Source: Haliclona indistincta
Taxonomy: Eukaryota > Porifera > Demospongiae > Haplosclerida > Chalinidae
Direction of reading: 5' to 3'
Assembly (NCBI GenBank): GCA_964017065.1
Contig: OZ024790.1
Span: 8,001,864-8,065,863 of the forward strand
Length of the DNA: 64,000 nt
The notes below the pieces were generated by a model, which was given only the letters and a program-made list of their open reading frames with translations, was not told the origin of the DNA and searched no databases. Shown one piece after another: positions 47,039 through 63,628 of this stretch (within the stretch, counting starts at the first letter, position 1; the number at the start of each line of letters is the position of its first letter). The translations under genes were made by a program, and so were the position numbers.

Positions 47039-48614
47039 CTAGTGGGCGTATTTTTTAGAGCAAACTGAGAAATCATCTATAATCCGCTCTAGGCGATTGT
47101 AAGCATTCGTCATTTTGAACAATAGTCCAAGTCTCTTTAAATCGTCCAGATTCTCCATGGGGAAGTATCCCTGCAATGAATAAAGTCATTACATGCACTT
47201 CTTTATTGTGTGTGAAACTTACTGTGTTCTTCATGACCTGAAGCTGGCTGTATGATGGACAGAGAGTGTTGGTTGTGATACAAGATGGTCGTATGACACT
47301 GCACAGAGAATACTGCACCTATTGTGGAAACAAGAGGTTAAAACTTGCCCACCATGCATTATCCAATGACTCGCTTATTTTGTACATATCACCCATTCCT
47401 ACTCTCTCTATAATATTATAGTGCAGGGTTCCATATAGAATTTTTTGCCAGGGGGAAACACAACAGCATGGGGTCCAGGGGTATTAGCTAGGGTATTATC
47501 ATTTTATGAAATTTTAAGAGGGGAAATTGGTTCCAGGGGGGAAACCCCAGGGCATCCCCTAGTCCGTACCCTCCACCCCCTTCTAGCGCCTGTGTAAGGG
47601 GCTAGGCATTCCCCCATTGTGTAGTTGGCGTCCTTATTTCAGGGGTGTCCACAGTGAGTGTTCCACTGCATGTATTAACTCAAGCACACTTGACTGCCTA
47701 ACTATCCCACACTCACTCTTCACTCACTCATTCTCATTCTTCTATCTCCCACTCACTTGCTTTCCCCCACACTCACCCACTTGCCCACCTACCCCAACAC
47801 CCACTCACCATCTGTTCAAGATCCACTGTAAAATTAGCAAACCCGTACGCCAGATAAAGCTCCGAGCGATACGTGTGGTTGGCTCCAGATGTGATCTGCT
47901 TGTTGGTAGCCTCAGTAAGCATTTCTCCAAGGAGATTACTGAAGCACCTCATGTCTGGAATCAAACGACTGATATTACACTGGTAGTCATCCAGATCCTA
48001 TGGAGTAATATAATTTTTAAACAATAAAATGGATTTGTTCTTAGTGCTATATTTCTATGGAATGATTATTTTACCTGATAGTGTGTTAGTGTAGTCTAGT
48101 GCCTTCTAGTAAAGGCTAGCAGTATTGTTGTTTTTACTAATTCGTACCTGTTCAGAGCTGCAGCTTGTAGAGGAGTGGATATCATTTACAGTGAAGTTGT
48201 TGAACACGAGGCCCTGGTGTAGAGCTGTTTTTAACTGCATAATGACAGATTGAATGGTTAACAATGCACAACAAGCCTGCAGGCTCAGCTGCAGGCTGCT
48301 CAGCCTCCACTCACTGTGTTAGTGGTCAGATTCAAAGAGGATGCAATGCTTGATACAACCATGGAGAGGTTGCCGCTCATTGCTTGCAGACCTCGTATCA
48401 GCGGCGGTGCAACGGAGTTTATCTTGCTGGCTGGCGGTCTGCACCTCACGTCCTGGTAGTGGACGCCATTTCCAGAGCCCCCACTGCCCACTAGCTTTAA
48501 TTGACCGTCGCTGGGAAATCCTCCAATAGGCAGGGAGCCGAAAGTTGGAGCAGCTCTTGAATGACCCAACAACATTGCTGCACAGAAGAGCAGTGACAAG
48601 AAAACTGACTTCAT
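47039..48614 (-). CDS. Secreted protein F, divergent member of the helical family
   Basis: Five exons (48614-48315, 48234-48148, 47997-47809, 47318-47223, 47170-47039), all phase 0, give 267 residues. Exon 1 has a signal peptide (MKSVFLSLLFCAAMLLGHS), a Gly-rich linker and a helix (IRGLQAMSGNLSMVVSSIAS). Exons 2 and 3 together encode the middle helices; the extra intron is unique to F. Exon 3 ends ...FTVDLEQM. Exon 4 opens with a Cys-rich loop (VQYSLCSVIRPSCITTNT), and exon 5 is a final helix (LLFKMTNAYNRLERIIDDFS). Placement in the family rests on gene plan, phase and the position of the Cys loop; pairwise similarity is weak. It is adjacent to the 3' end of MIER. Confidence 0.65.
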
Positions 48615-48700
48615 GATTTTAGTGATGTAGACTGAAAATGATGCGCAGGTTACAAAATTCGAATTCTTTCTCAAGTTGTGTAGTCTGTATCTGCAAATCG

Positions 48701-48708
48701 CTTTTATA
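48701..48708 (-). promoter_or_regulatory. TATA box of secreted gene F
   Basis: Minus-strand ACTATAAAAGCG about 90 bp upstream of the ATG at 48614. Confidence 0.65.
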
Positions 48709-48912
48709 GTGAACTCCAGAGTGCTATGAGCTTGCGAAACAAATCCCAAATGCACGTGTTGCTGCCTTGGGAATTCGTTGGCGGGAAGGTACAATTTCAA
48801 AATACTGCTAAGCAATAATAATATTATTATTCATTATTACGGATTTGATAAAACAACGCATGGTAAGTAATTCAACCATGCATGTGAAAATAAATGCTTT
48901 ATAACATTGAGG

Positions 48913-52774
<3,862 letters not shown>

Positions 52775-53076
52775 GGGTACTAGGTGAATAATGAGTGGGC
52801 GGAGTCACTAGATATATGTCTGGTCGGGCGCACTCTCCTGCGTGGTATTTCACATTAAACACGATACGTAGCAATGGGCGTGTGTTTTCGCTGGCAAATA
52901 GAAAGCTCGCTCACCTATTCAATAGCGTCTGTGTCGAGAAAGACGAGCCGAGGTGTGGGAGGTAACTAGGAGCGCCTCGTTGGATCACGTGAGCTCAGAA
53001 TACACGCATTGGGCAACGCCCACTCTTCTCCTCATCATCATCCTCCAATCGCGATTAGCGGAGCAAGCAAGAAGTG
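52775..53076. promoter_or_regulatory. Bidirectional promoter region of MIER and PP2C-like genes
   Basis: The two start codons are 302 bp apart on opposite strands. The interval is GC-richer than its surroundings and has no obvious TATA box on either side, unlike the secreted gene family. No individual site is assigned. Confidence 0.5.
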
Positions 53077-54818
53077 ATGGCCGCCCCGGCTCAGCTGAGT
53101 AGTCCTGGCGCCCAGGACGAGTCTCTGTTCACGCGATTCAAAGGAGCATTGCGGTAAGAATGCGTCGTCAAGTTACGACAAGCTGTGCCGTTGATCGTTT
53201 ATGTGTCTTCCTCAACAGACGACTCGTCAGCACTCCTCCGTTTGAAGACTGTATCAGCATTGGACGGACTGCCGTAGAGATGCCTGACTACCCCCTGGCG
53301 CCTCTGCAGTCCTCCATACTAGCTTGCTCGACCGGTCCCAGCATGGGGATCGCAAACCTCTCGATGGAGCAGGACAACCCTGATTGCTATGACCGAGGTA
53401 TACAGCAATGCTTGCCGCCATTGCATGCGTGAAAGGGTATTCTCTTTCTGCTCATATTGTTTGTCAACGGTGGTTGTTAGAAGTACAACAAGGTGCACTT
53501 TTAGTTCCATATTTGCTGTACACTGTTTGTTGATGGTAGCTAAACAATCTAGCTTTTTACCTCTGTATATACGTTGGTTCTTGTGTTGGTATTTTAAAGC
53601 GAATTAGTGATGATGAGAGAATAGGTTTCACTATGTCTTCCTGCTGCAGGTACTTCTGTAGCAGGCGTGGTAGACTGGGTCAGGCCCCACCCACGAGCTG
53701 ATGGAGCCTCTGTGACTCTCTACGAACGCAAGGCGCACAGCTCCGAACATCACGGAGACCCCATAGCAGACGCCTTCATAGTCGTCGCCAGACCCAACAA
53801 CTGTATTTTAGCTCTTGCGGATGGAGTTAACTGGGGACCTAAACCTCGAATTGCAGCTCGATGTGCTTTACACGGCTGCATAGAACATCTCAACTCCAAG
53901 ATTTTCCAGTGTCATGGTGCTGTTAACTCCACTCAAGAATTGTTTCATATTATTCTTCGCTCCCTTGACTCGGCCCAAAGGACTATCTTGTCTCACAATG
54001 GTACGACCACTACGCTGACCGTGGCGATGGTATGCGAGATGAACGTATATCGTCTAGGCACCAAGTGGTGTCTCTGTGTGGTCAGTGTAGGGGACAGTCC
54101 TTGTTATATCTACAAGCAAAACGAGCAGAAAGTTTACGAAATTACAGCAGCCATACGCAACGGGCAGGGTCGTGATCCTAGAGACCCGGGAGGCTGTCTC
54201 GGAGCTAATCTCGGCGACGACCCTGATCTGGCTAATTTGATATGCTGCTTCGTACCTGTTGCGGAAGATGATATAATTTTTCTCACTTCTGACGGAATAT
54301 CGGACAATTTCGACCCGGTGACTCTTAGACGGGCTCTTCCGTCAGACACTCGATCGCCGCACAGCAATCTTCCCCTATTGACGCCTGAAGATCGGTTGTC
54401 ACGTCAACTTACAGGCTTAAGGGACTTGTTAAAATCGTGCTCAATGCGAGAGCAAAGATTGATAACAGTCCACGACCTCATGAACGCATTAATATCACAT
54501 ACTATTGACACAACAGATGAGAAACGAAGATTCTTAGAACAAGCCTGGGTAACCAGTCTAAATCCTGAGCTTACTCACGAGCAAAGAAGAGCCGAGGAAC
54601 GTAAACTTGCTCAGATATCGAAAACAATCAAAGGCAAGCTTGATCACGCAACAGTGGTAGGATACCATGTAGGTGAATTCAAGTATACCGGACATATTCT
54701 TGCTGCGAGGCAGATGAAACGATCAAGCCCTGTTCCTCAGCGAAGCTCTAAGATTACGTCAGCAACACGGCGTTCAGAAAGTGTCAACGACTCTTTACTT
54801 CACAGGTTAGGACAATAA
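53077..54818 (+). CDS. PP2C-like (PPM) phosphatase-domain protein, CG9801-like
   Basis: Three exons (53077-53153, 53219-53397, 53650-54818) give 474 residues. PPM motifs in order: NPDCYDRG, then DAFIVVARP, ALADGVNWG (Asp143-Gly144 of the metal-binding DG motif), TTTTLTVAMV, VVSVGDSPCYIY, FLTSDGISDNFDP (second metal Asp) and LDHATVVGYHV. The last motif is normally DN in active PPM enzymes; here it is Asp-His, so metal binding may be altered. The overall order and spacing, especially ADGVNWG and SDGISDNFDP, match the invertebrate group represented by Drosophila CG9801, whose role is not established to my knowledge. N-terminal 90 residues have no known domain. The protein has no signal peptide and is expected in the cytosol. 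Confidence 0.82.
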
Positions 54819-55477
54819 AAAATTTACTGTGTGATGTGTTAATTTTTTTTGCTGTACCAAAAATATTTAAAATGAAAATGCAATTACAACCTCATGTACA
54901 ACGATTTTCTGTTATCTTGCAATGCTCTGGACACATTAGTAAATTTAGTGCTATGCTTTTAGCATTGCTAGGCTAGATACAGCGTTTTTGAGATATTCCA
55001 ATACAGTACCGTCAAGCGTCGCACGCATGCGTGTTCGTAACTCTGTCCGTGAGAAGATAACAATTGTGTACACCCACAGAGAAGTTAGAAGTAGACGTCT
55101 ACTACTTCCTTCCACCGTGATTTGAGCTAGCTGTCACAAGAGCTCTGAGAGCTGCATCCATTCCTCTTGAGATCACATTGCACATGCGTAGTCCTCGTTT
55201 ACAGTCGGCCGTTGACGGTTGATTATTGCAAGATCTTGGAAAACCGCTGTAGCAGAAAAAAACCCTGAAAACAGATCATCTCTCTCTAGTTCAGCATGTC
55301 TGCCTCTAGTCCACTGTACACAAAAACTATCAGTCACACATTGATTGTCCAGTGCACAGCAAATTACTAAAACATCACGAGTGATGGACACATGAATCGA
55401 CTGTACATATTTCTCGATTGGTGAAATTATTGAACTATTGGTTAGGTGGTGTGCAAATGATGAGTGAAATAGAACAG
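54819..55477. other. Convergent region between PP2C-like gene and SASS6
   Basis: 3' flanks of two genes; no coding exon seen. A 72-codon minus frame at 55173-55391 has no splice context or family resemblance. Confidence 0.55.
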
Positions 55478-58400
55478 TTATTTAGGGAAATAGGTAGAAG
55501 CTAGTGGAAGGTGTCTGGCAGGAGTGCAGTGGTCAGGTGGCGACGAGCGAGGAGGGAGATAGCGCGGGTCTAGGACTGGTCCAGGCACATCACCAGGCGA
55601 GGAGGGGTTGCTCTTACTGCGAGGGGCGGGGACAGTGGGTGGAGATTCCTCGCTGATGGTAGGCGCTGAGTGATTGTGAGCCGCAAGAGGAGACGGCACC
55701 CACTTACTGGGCCCACGGAATACAACCTAGAGGGGAGAAAAGGAAAGAGAGGAAGATAGGGTAAGATGATGGATGGTGTTCTCTTTCTTACCTGTGTGAT
55801 GTTCTCTTGGCTAGCTAGGGAGTTCAACACGGCTCTACCAGGTGCCGCAGGGTGTCTGGCAGACGGGGGTAGTGTAGTGGGTGTACTGCTGTACTGGGGC
55901 TAAGAGAGGGAAAGAGAGAGGATGAGTATATGAGTGGATGCATGGTAAGTGAGTTGTCAAGGCTCACTCGATGCACTCCACTATAAGATGAGATAGGAGG
56001 AGGGTAGCGGATTGAAGAGGGTAGCTCTGTTCTGGCGGACATCACACGATCATTCATCTGCTTGTTCAACCAACTGATGACTATAAGGAATGCATCACAC
56101 CATTAGAACTGCTCTACCATTGCACTAAGCAGTGTCTAGCTGCCCCACAGAGGGTCACTGGTAGAGCCAGGACAGCTGTGCACTAAGCAGCGTCTAGCTA
56201 CCTCACAGAGGGTCACTGGTAGAGCCAGGACACCTGTGCACTCTACATTGCCTACCATTCTCATTGGTTCTCAGCATATCAGCAGTCTCCTCTAGTTTCC
56301 TCCGCAGTGCCTCAGTGTTCTCCTCTGCTCTCCCTAACTCCTCTTCCTTGCCTGTCAGCCGTTCTTTCAGTGAAGATAGTTCTAATTTCAACTTGTCAAA
56401 CTCTACGCCCTGCACACCACGTGATAATCATGTGACATCACATGATCCAATACCTTATCATTGAGTAACTTCTCCTGTTGCGTGGTAACCAAATTCTTCA
56501 TTTTAATCTAATAGTGGGAGGGACATAAGTCACATGACTGTCACAAATGGGTGGGGCACAACTGACCTTTGATTTTAAATTTCTCAGTTCCGATTGCAGC
56601 TTCTGTATGATATCGTTACCCTAGCAACAGATATGAGCACAGCATTGCTAGACAGTACTGGTGAGATGCGCCCACTCACCTTGGCTACTTCGTGGGAGGC
56701 TCCTCTGAATGCCGTGTCTAGCTTGGTCACCTGGCGGTTGCTGTGCTCCACCATAGCCTCAGCACTGAGCTAGAGAAACAGGAATTGACACATTCACTGT
56801 CTCACTCACTCAATGACTCACTCACTCACTCATTCATTCACTCACTCACTTGCTCGCTCATTCACTCACTCACTTGCTCGCTCATTCACACACTCACTCA
56901 CTCACTCACTCACTCACTCACTCATTCACTCACTCACTCGCTCATTCACACACTCACTCACTCACTCACTCACTCACTCACTCGCTCATTGATTCACTCA
57001 CTCATTCACTCACACGCTCGCTCGCTCATTGACTCACTCACTCACCTACCCACCCCTCACTCACCTTCTGTTCTCTAGCTGCCTCCAGTAGCTGAGAGGT
57101 TCGTTCAATCATCTGTACAGAACAAAACCATAACTATAGGAAAGCCATACTTCAGCTGCTACACTATAGTGAACTTCCTCTAGTAGAGTAAGATGTTATC
57201 TTCCTGTACCTGTTGTTTATCATGGAGTTCTTGTTCCACTACAGCTAGGCGGGTCTTCATCTGATTGGTCACTTTCTCCTGCTCGTGGTGTGCAGAGTCG
57301 AGAGCAGCATTGTCACGTCTCACTGCCGATAAATCCTGCCGAGCTGTGCTGAGCTCCTAAGAATGACAGCATCCACAAGCAACCATGTTGTGTACAGCAG
57401 CTTTACCTCTTCTGTTATAGCTAGCTTCGACTTCAGCTCTCTGATGGCTGCTTCTGAGCGATACTTGTGATCAGTGAGCTCCTAATAGAATCGAGACGTA
57501 TAGTGGTCACGCCCTTAGACCACACCCACCTTGTTAGACAGATCCAGTGCTTTCTGTCTCTCCTCTAAGCTGAGAACCTGCCAGCAACAATAAGCACACC
57601 ATCACTACTATCACCATCACTACTATCACACCATCACTACTATCACACCATCACTACTATCACACCATCACTACTATCACACCATCACTACTGTTACAAC
57701 TCACCTTAGCACTGTAAGCATGCTCTATATCTCTCCTCTCTTGTGCTAGTCGTCTCTCACACTCTGTCTGGATCTGTCAAAACAAAAGTGACACACACAC
57801 TCACACTCTCACTCCATCTCCCTCCCTTTCTCTTCTCTCTCTCTCTCTCCGTCACTCTCTCTCTTTCTCTCCCTCCCTTTCTCTCTCTTCTCTCTCTCTC
57901 TCTCTCCATCACTCTCTCCCTCCCTCCCCTCTCTCTCTCACATACCTGCAATGCTTTCTCTTTCTCAGCACTGAGAGTCGCTGAATGCTCTGTGAGTAGA
58001 TTAGTTGTGTGAGCTGACCAATCAGATCGTAGCTTATCTAGCTCCTTGGTTTTGCTGGCTAGAACCTGCAGACGACATCAGTTATCACAAACTTAAGCAC
58101 AGTGCCCACACTCACTGATTCTGTGTGAGCAAGCTGAGCAGAGAGATCGCTCTTCGTAGCTGACAAGGTGTCAATCAGAGTAGCATTTTCCTCCTGGGAA
58201 AGTAACCAAAGTTACCAATTCTCCACTCTGCCCCCAACTCCCCAAGCATCAATCGCTTCCAATCACCCACCACTAGTACTGTTTGTGTATTTGCCTGTCA
58301 CTACAACGGTACAAGCATTAGCAACATGATTGGACGGACCATAACAGCATAGTGCGAAGGCACGGTTATAGCCATTACAACACTTTGGAGTACAAAGCAT

Positions 58401-58908
58401 CGCAAAGAGCAGGATATCACGAAATGGAAGCAACTAGACACATCCAGTGTCTCAATGACTAACAAAATTAAATACCACACTTATCCATGATAGAGAACAA
58501 CAGCTAGGAAAGGAAAATATCTATGCTTCCTAAGACTCAAAAAACGAACTTGAATCTTCAAACTAGTGCAAATACATGACAATCTCTCTCTCTCTCTTCA
58601 TCCTCCCTCTCTCTCCCTCCCTGCTCTCGATCTCTCTCCCCCTCCTTCCCCTCTCTCTCTCTCTCTCTCTCTCTTTCTCCCTCCATCCTCCCTCCCTGCT
58701 CTTGATCTCTCTCCCCCTCCCTCCTCTCTCTCTCCTCCCCCACCTTTAGTCCCATCAAACACTCTGCTAGATATTTCTTGAGGTGTGACTCGCTGGCAGG
58801 GACCAGCCTGAGCGTGAGGTGGTTCAGATGACGGAATGGATTGGTCTCTATCACATGAAGCAATGATGGAGACTTGTCAGCAGAGAGGACAAGCTGTAGC
58901 AGGAACCT

Positions 58909-58976
<68 letters not shown>

Positions 58977-59013
58977 TGAAGGGTGACAGAGAAAGAGGGC
59001 AAGAGAGACACAC

Positions 59014-59106
<93 letters not shown>

Positions 59107-59260
59107 AGAGAGAATGCTATACTTTGGTGTTGGCTGTTCTGACTCATAGAGGCAAGTGTTTATGAGGTCAATAAATTTTTGAGGAAAAGAAGAGAAGTCT
59201 ACCAGTAGGCCTTGCTGAGCTTTGAGCCTACATAATGGGAGGAGTTATGAGAGAGAGAGA

Positions 59261-59310
<50 letters not shown>

Positions 59311-59625
59311 TGAGGGTCGTCACTCACTGAGTAAAGTCGTCGTCTCCTATTGAGAGTGTGTATAGGAAGAATGGGTCTTGATCATCAGTCATTCGAATAA
59401 GCAGCTCCTGTAAGAGAAGAAAATACTGACCACACCCCTACCACACCCCCTCACACAGTACCTTTCGGTGGACAGGACTGGCTACTGTGTTCATGTGCAC
59501 GCACAGCGTCGCGTGAGCTAGGCTGGAGAGACACTAAAGCAGCCATTATGTGCATTGTCTCACCTGTCCTCCTTGTCAGCCCGTTTTAAAGTAACAGCGA
59601 CTTTCTTCCTGAACAGCTCCTCCAT
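55478..59625 (-). CDS. SASS6: SAS-6 centriole cartwheel protein
   Basis: Nineteen exons (59625-59564, 59522-59462, 59407-59328, 59227-59123, 58906-58744, 58193-58116, 58065-57946, 57773-57705, 57577-57530, 57481-57407, 57356-57210, 57112-57065, 56769-56680, 56620-56567, 56507-56454, 56409-56256, 56080-55968, 55899-55792, 55726-55478) close in phase to 625 residues; human SASS6 is 657. The N-terminal head has VASPVHRK, RMTDDQDPFFLYTL, QQGLLVDFSSFPQKFIDL and VIETNPFRHLNHLTLRLVP. Phe127 in NPF is the equivalent of human Phe131, the head-to-head contact. The coiled coil (about 158-510) includes TKELDKLRSDWSAHT and RSEAAIRELKSKL, then NVISWLNKQMNDR. A Pro/Ser-rich tail ends LPLASTYFPK. It forms the nine-fold cartwheel hub. 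Introns are mostly short and filled with simple repeats. Confidence 0.95.
56100..56250. repeat. Minisatellite copies in SASS6 intron 16 shared with 8.6-9.3 kb
   Basis: Two units with CACTAAGCAGTGTCTAGCTG, CACAGAGGGTCACTGGTAGA and GCCAGGACACCTGTGCACT, the reverse complement of the unit at 8560-9340. They end 6 bp from the exon 16 donor. Confidence 0.85.
56800..57060. repeat. CTCA-type tetranucleotide repeat in SASS6 intron 12
   Basis: Long run of ACTC units with ATTC, TTGC and CGCT variants in a higher-order pattern. It accounts for the long His/Ser/Leu/Thr open frames on the plus strand here. Confidence 0.9.
58908..59111. repeat. GA microsatellite in SASS6 intron 4
   Basis: GA and GATA runs abutting the exon 5 acceptor; a similar GA run lies at 59249-59305 in intron 3 and a CT-rich tract at 57800-57940 in intron 7. 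Confidence 0.9.
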
Positions 59626-60828
59626 TACGAAACTCCCGCCCAGAAAGAATCACGTGAGCTTACGCTAACGATTCCAATTATTAAGTTCAGTTATTTAAAA
59701 ATTTCCCGGCAAATCTGACTTAGTGAGATGGTACTTCGCTTTCGCTGCCACAAAAAGGAACGCTCCCCAGCTTGGTATACATCGTTCGATAGCTATTTTC
59801 CTCCTCTTTCTTAGGGAGGGACTTTCGCGTCAAAAAGATGCGTTGTAACTTAGCAAATTAGTGAAAAGATTCAACTTTGCATAATTGAAAAATACTTCTT
59901 ACGTAGTTTCGCCCTTAACTACTACTGTAACAGAGCTGAAAAGTGCGTGCAAAAGACGAAGTAGGTCAATGTGACATACGCTATGATATTGGTTCATGCC
60001 TGCGAACCAGTGGCGTAGCCAGGATTTATAGTTAGGAGGGGCACAAAGATGGGCGCGCTTGCGCGCCCGCGAAAATAGTGTAAACCACGCCCATTTTCGG
60101 TCAAAATTCGTGTGTTTTGGAGCGTTCGAGCCACGTTGTTTAACACTCTGGTTCATAGTGGAGTCACAGATACTGTCAATCAGCTGATAAGATCAGTGTA
60201 CTACTTTTATTAGTAATAATCTTGGAGGGGCACTGGCTATGGTTGGGGGGGCCTTGCCCCCCTAGGCCCCCCTGTAGAATCGCCACTGCTGCGAACTACA
60301 CAATAGTAGCGAAATTGGAAGATATCACTGGGCCGGCGTGCAAGTGACTAATTTTCCCGCGTCAACCCGGTTCAACGAAGGCCGTTTGTCAAGTAAACTG
60401 GTCTCTATCATGGTCTCAGAGGTCAGTGTATAATTTTCACCGTTGAGAAAATCGACAAATTTGGCGAAAAAAGTTTTAAAATCCTTGCAGTAGTTCCAAT
60501 AACAATGAATGAAAGCATACTGATACCGTTTTTTCTATTAAAACGAGTCGGAAAAGTTTTAACCAATTCAACTTACTTAGTTGCAAGGTTGTAACTTTGC
60601 TCTCCCTAGGCCAGTTCCTTCAATTCAAGCACCATTCTGATCGCAAAAGACAGGGCCGTTTAAAAGAGATCTGGAAAAAGCTTACATCAGGTTTTTAAAT
60701 TTTCGTCTGGAATCGTTACTTACGCGTGACGTCAATATGACGCGTCATTCCACGTGGTGTGCTGGTGGTGTCTCCGGCAAACAAAAAGGCATTGATGCTT
60801 GCTAGCTGCAGAATGGTCTTGTCTAGCG
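59626..60828. other. Divergent intergenic region, SASS6 and LOX-like gene
   Basis: No coding exon seen. Contains one hAT-type MITE (60008-60288). A minus frame at 59899-60156 spans the MITE end and is not supported as a gene. Confidence 0.6.
60008..60288. mobile_element. hAT-type MITE
   Basis: Ends CAGTGGCG and CGCCACTG are perfect 8 bp inverted repeats, flanked by a perfect 8 bp target duplication CTGCGAAC (60000-60007 and 60289-60296). No transposase frame. The perfect flanks suggest a fairly recent insertion. Confidence 0.9.
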
Positions 60829-63387
60829 ATGTCTGCTACTTGCCTTGGTGTGCTATTGGTGGTACTCTGCCTGCGCACTGCAGCTGCGCAGAAGGAAGGT
60901 GATCTGCGGCTTGTAAATGGAAAGAAATGCGGCGAGGGTAGAGTGGAAATTTACCACAGCGGAGAGTGGGGGACTGTCTGTGACGATCGCTTTGATATCA
61001 GAGAGGCGCGAGTGATTTGTAAGCAACTGAATTATAGAGATGCTATCGGATACAAGCACGTTGGTCATTATGGTGCTGGGACGGGGCGGATCTGGATGGA
61101 CGGCTTGCAGTGCACCGGAACGGAAAAGGAGCTGTCTCACTGCAAGTTCAACGGCTTCGGTAAACACGACTGCAAGCACAGAGAAGATGCTGGCGTGGTA
61201 TGTCAGACAGAATCAGGTCTAGAGGACGTGCCATTGCGGTTATCTTGCCCTCCTGACCATGAAGGTAGTTGCAACACGTGCCCCATTCCTCGTGGAGCCG
61301 GGAGACAGTGCAGCCAGTCTGTGGCGGTGCAAGGCATCGTGGAGGTGCAGTTGAAAGGGAAATGGCAGCCAGTGTCGGGAAAGGGCTGGAACAAAAACAG
61401 CGCTCGTGTTGTGTGTGGTATGCTGGGCTACCCTGTGGCTATGCCTTCGCCTAGCCTGGAGACCCTCTGGCCGGAATGGTCCTCATGTGCGCTCAACACA
61501 CCTTCAGAAGTAGGCAGCGGTGATCTACTGAGTTGCTCATCTCAGCAACAAGACTACCTTAGATACCTGCAGAACACTATCTTGGATAATATGCATTGTA
61601 CCGGTGGAGAATCCAAGCTAACAAAATGCTGTTTCTTGCAAGGCAGCATGCAGAGCACACGCCAGCAAATGACACAGCCATCTGTAGCTACAGTCAGCTG
61701 TGGATACAACTTAGATCTAGAATGCTTCGGTAATTCTCCAGCAGAGGTAACCTATGGATACTGTATGTATGTATTATCATGACTGTGCTTTGCATACAGA
61801 CTTATCGTCTGCGAGGAGCTACTCTGCCGTGGATGGGCCGAGTCGAGGTCAATAAGACACGGGTTGTCGGGACAGTATGTGATCATGGGTGGAGCTTGGA
61901 GGCTGCTAGCATAGTATGCCGATCACTGGGTTACGGAACAGCTGCAGAACTGTTCACACGAGCTCATTTTGGCCGAGGAGGAGGGACGTATGTACCTACT
62001 CACTACAGTGAACTGGGGTAGGTTCATCTTCATGCTCTAAGTTGTGGATTTAAAACGAATTTTTTTCAGGTGCACGGGTAAAGAGATAACTCTGAGTCAG
62101 TGCAGCAGTAAGCGTGCAAGTACACGTTGCTTTGAGCATTCCGGAGATGCCGGCTTAAGATGTAACACTCCCGACGAATCTTCTTGCAATAATATCAAGC
62201 CAGCAACAGTGAGTGACACGTACTTTAGACTTGCTTAACAAAAGATAGCTTTGTCTAACAGATTTAGATGCACTCATGTATAGTCAAAATTGTAACCCAC
62301 GCACCATTTCGTTTCATTGCTGCTACTATAGGTGAGGTTGTCTGATATAGCCCATCCTAGAGGACCCAGCCAGCTTATCAGCATGCTTGAAGTACTCCAT
62401 GACGGCAAGTGGGGTCGTGTATGTGGAGACTTGAAGCAGAGAACGTTCGGGACAGTAGCATGCCGTGATGCAAGAGCCATGTTTGCAGCCAGAGTTCGTA
62501 CTGTTGCCGATAAGAGCTACTCAGGCCCAAGATTTTCAGGAGAATTCGAATGCACCGGAGATGAGCTGACAGCAGCTGAATGCAAGAGAAATCTCAGTGA
62601 GGTGAAAGAGTGCAGCAAAGGATATGTAGTGCTAGATTGCTCATCAGGTAGGCTAGTCTTATCACATGCACACACCTTTAAATTTTTTTACCTTTCGACA
62701 GATTTGCCTGATCTCGTTCCTGATGTGCAGCAGTTCTATTTTTCACTGATATTGCGTCCAACTATTCAAAGAATTGCTCTCGCTCATCTCAAATGTGCCT
62801 ATGAGGAAAAATGCTTGTCAAGTTCTGCTATCGGTAAACCTAGAAACAACCTCCGGCATCTCCTGCGGTTCAACAGTCTCACCATGAATTACGGAAAAGC
62901 GGACTTCCTACCAAGCAGACAGCCCCACCAATACCAATGGCATTCATGCCATCGCCACTACCACTCCTTTGAGAGATTTGTAGACTACGATTTACTCGAC
63001 TTAGACGGTAACAAAGTTGCCGATGGGCACAAAGCAAGCTTCTGTCTCGAGGACAGTTTGTGTGTGCGAGGGACACCTCCTTCATACAGGTGCCGAGCTC
63101 AGCAGGGGATATCGATAAACTGTGGTGATTTGTATGGAGCCTCATTGGACTGCCAGTGGATTGATGTTACTGATGTCCCCACTGGAAAGTATGTTCTAAG
63201 GAATATTATCAATCCATCGCGAGACACGATTGAGAGCGATTATCGCAACAACGAAATAAGTTGTCGAATTGACATCAACATCGAGACATCAAGAATTAGA
63301 GTCCATTGGTGCTCACATTCAGGTACGAACAAGCATGCATCTTTTACTCACCTCTCTTTCTCCCTTTGTCTCTCTGCAGATCACTGA
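60829..63387 (+). CDS. Lysyl oxidase-like protein with four SRCR domains (LOXL2/3/4 type)
   Basis: Six exons (60829-61746, 61800-62017, 62070-62208, 62332-62647, 62702-63322, 63380-63387) give 739 residues. Signal peptide MSATCLGVLLVVLCLRTAAA; the start is supported by the identical MSAT start in the next gene. SRCR1 is about 24-127 (DLRLVNGKKCGEGRVEIYHS, WGTVCDDRFD). SRCR2 (about 160-300) is divergent with insertions; SRCR3 (about 308-422) and SRCR4 (about 425-530) follow. The catalytic domain begins DLPDLVPDVQ. Copper ligands are in WHSCHRHYHS (His614, 616, 618). The lysyl-tyrosyl-quinone pair is Lys641 in ADGHKASFCLED and Tyr675 in CGDLYGASLDCQW. Secreted amine oxidase that makes aldehyde crosslinks in collagen-type matrix. 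The last exon is only 8 nt (Asp-His-stop). Confidence 0.95.
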
Positions 63388-63628
63388 AACAAAGTACTTT
63401 CCACTCATACACATCATTGTAGTATAAAATTTATTATTATGTAACTCAGAATAACTTGACAATAAAAATTTATTTTGCTCGTAATATTATCATTTGCAGC
63501 GTACCCACATCCAGCGAGCCCCTCCCTTGCCCTCGTGGTTGCAAACCTTTAGCGCGCGCGCGCGCCAACCGGCAGCAGGACAAATTACAAAAGGCTCTCT
63601 TTTGACGGGATAATTCTATTTCTTCACG
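63388..63628. other. Spacer between tandem LOX-like genes
   Basis: 241 bp: AT-rich 3' end with AATAAAA at about 63462, then a short GC-rich stretch with a (CG)n run near 63552-63566 before the next start. Confidence 0.55.
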
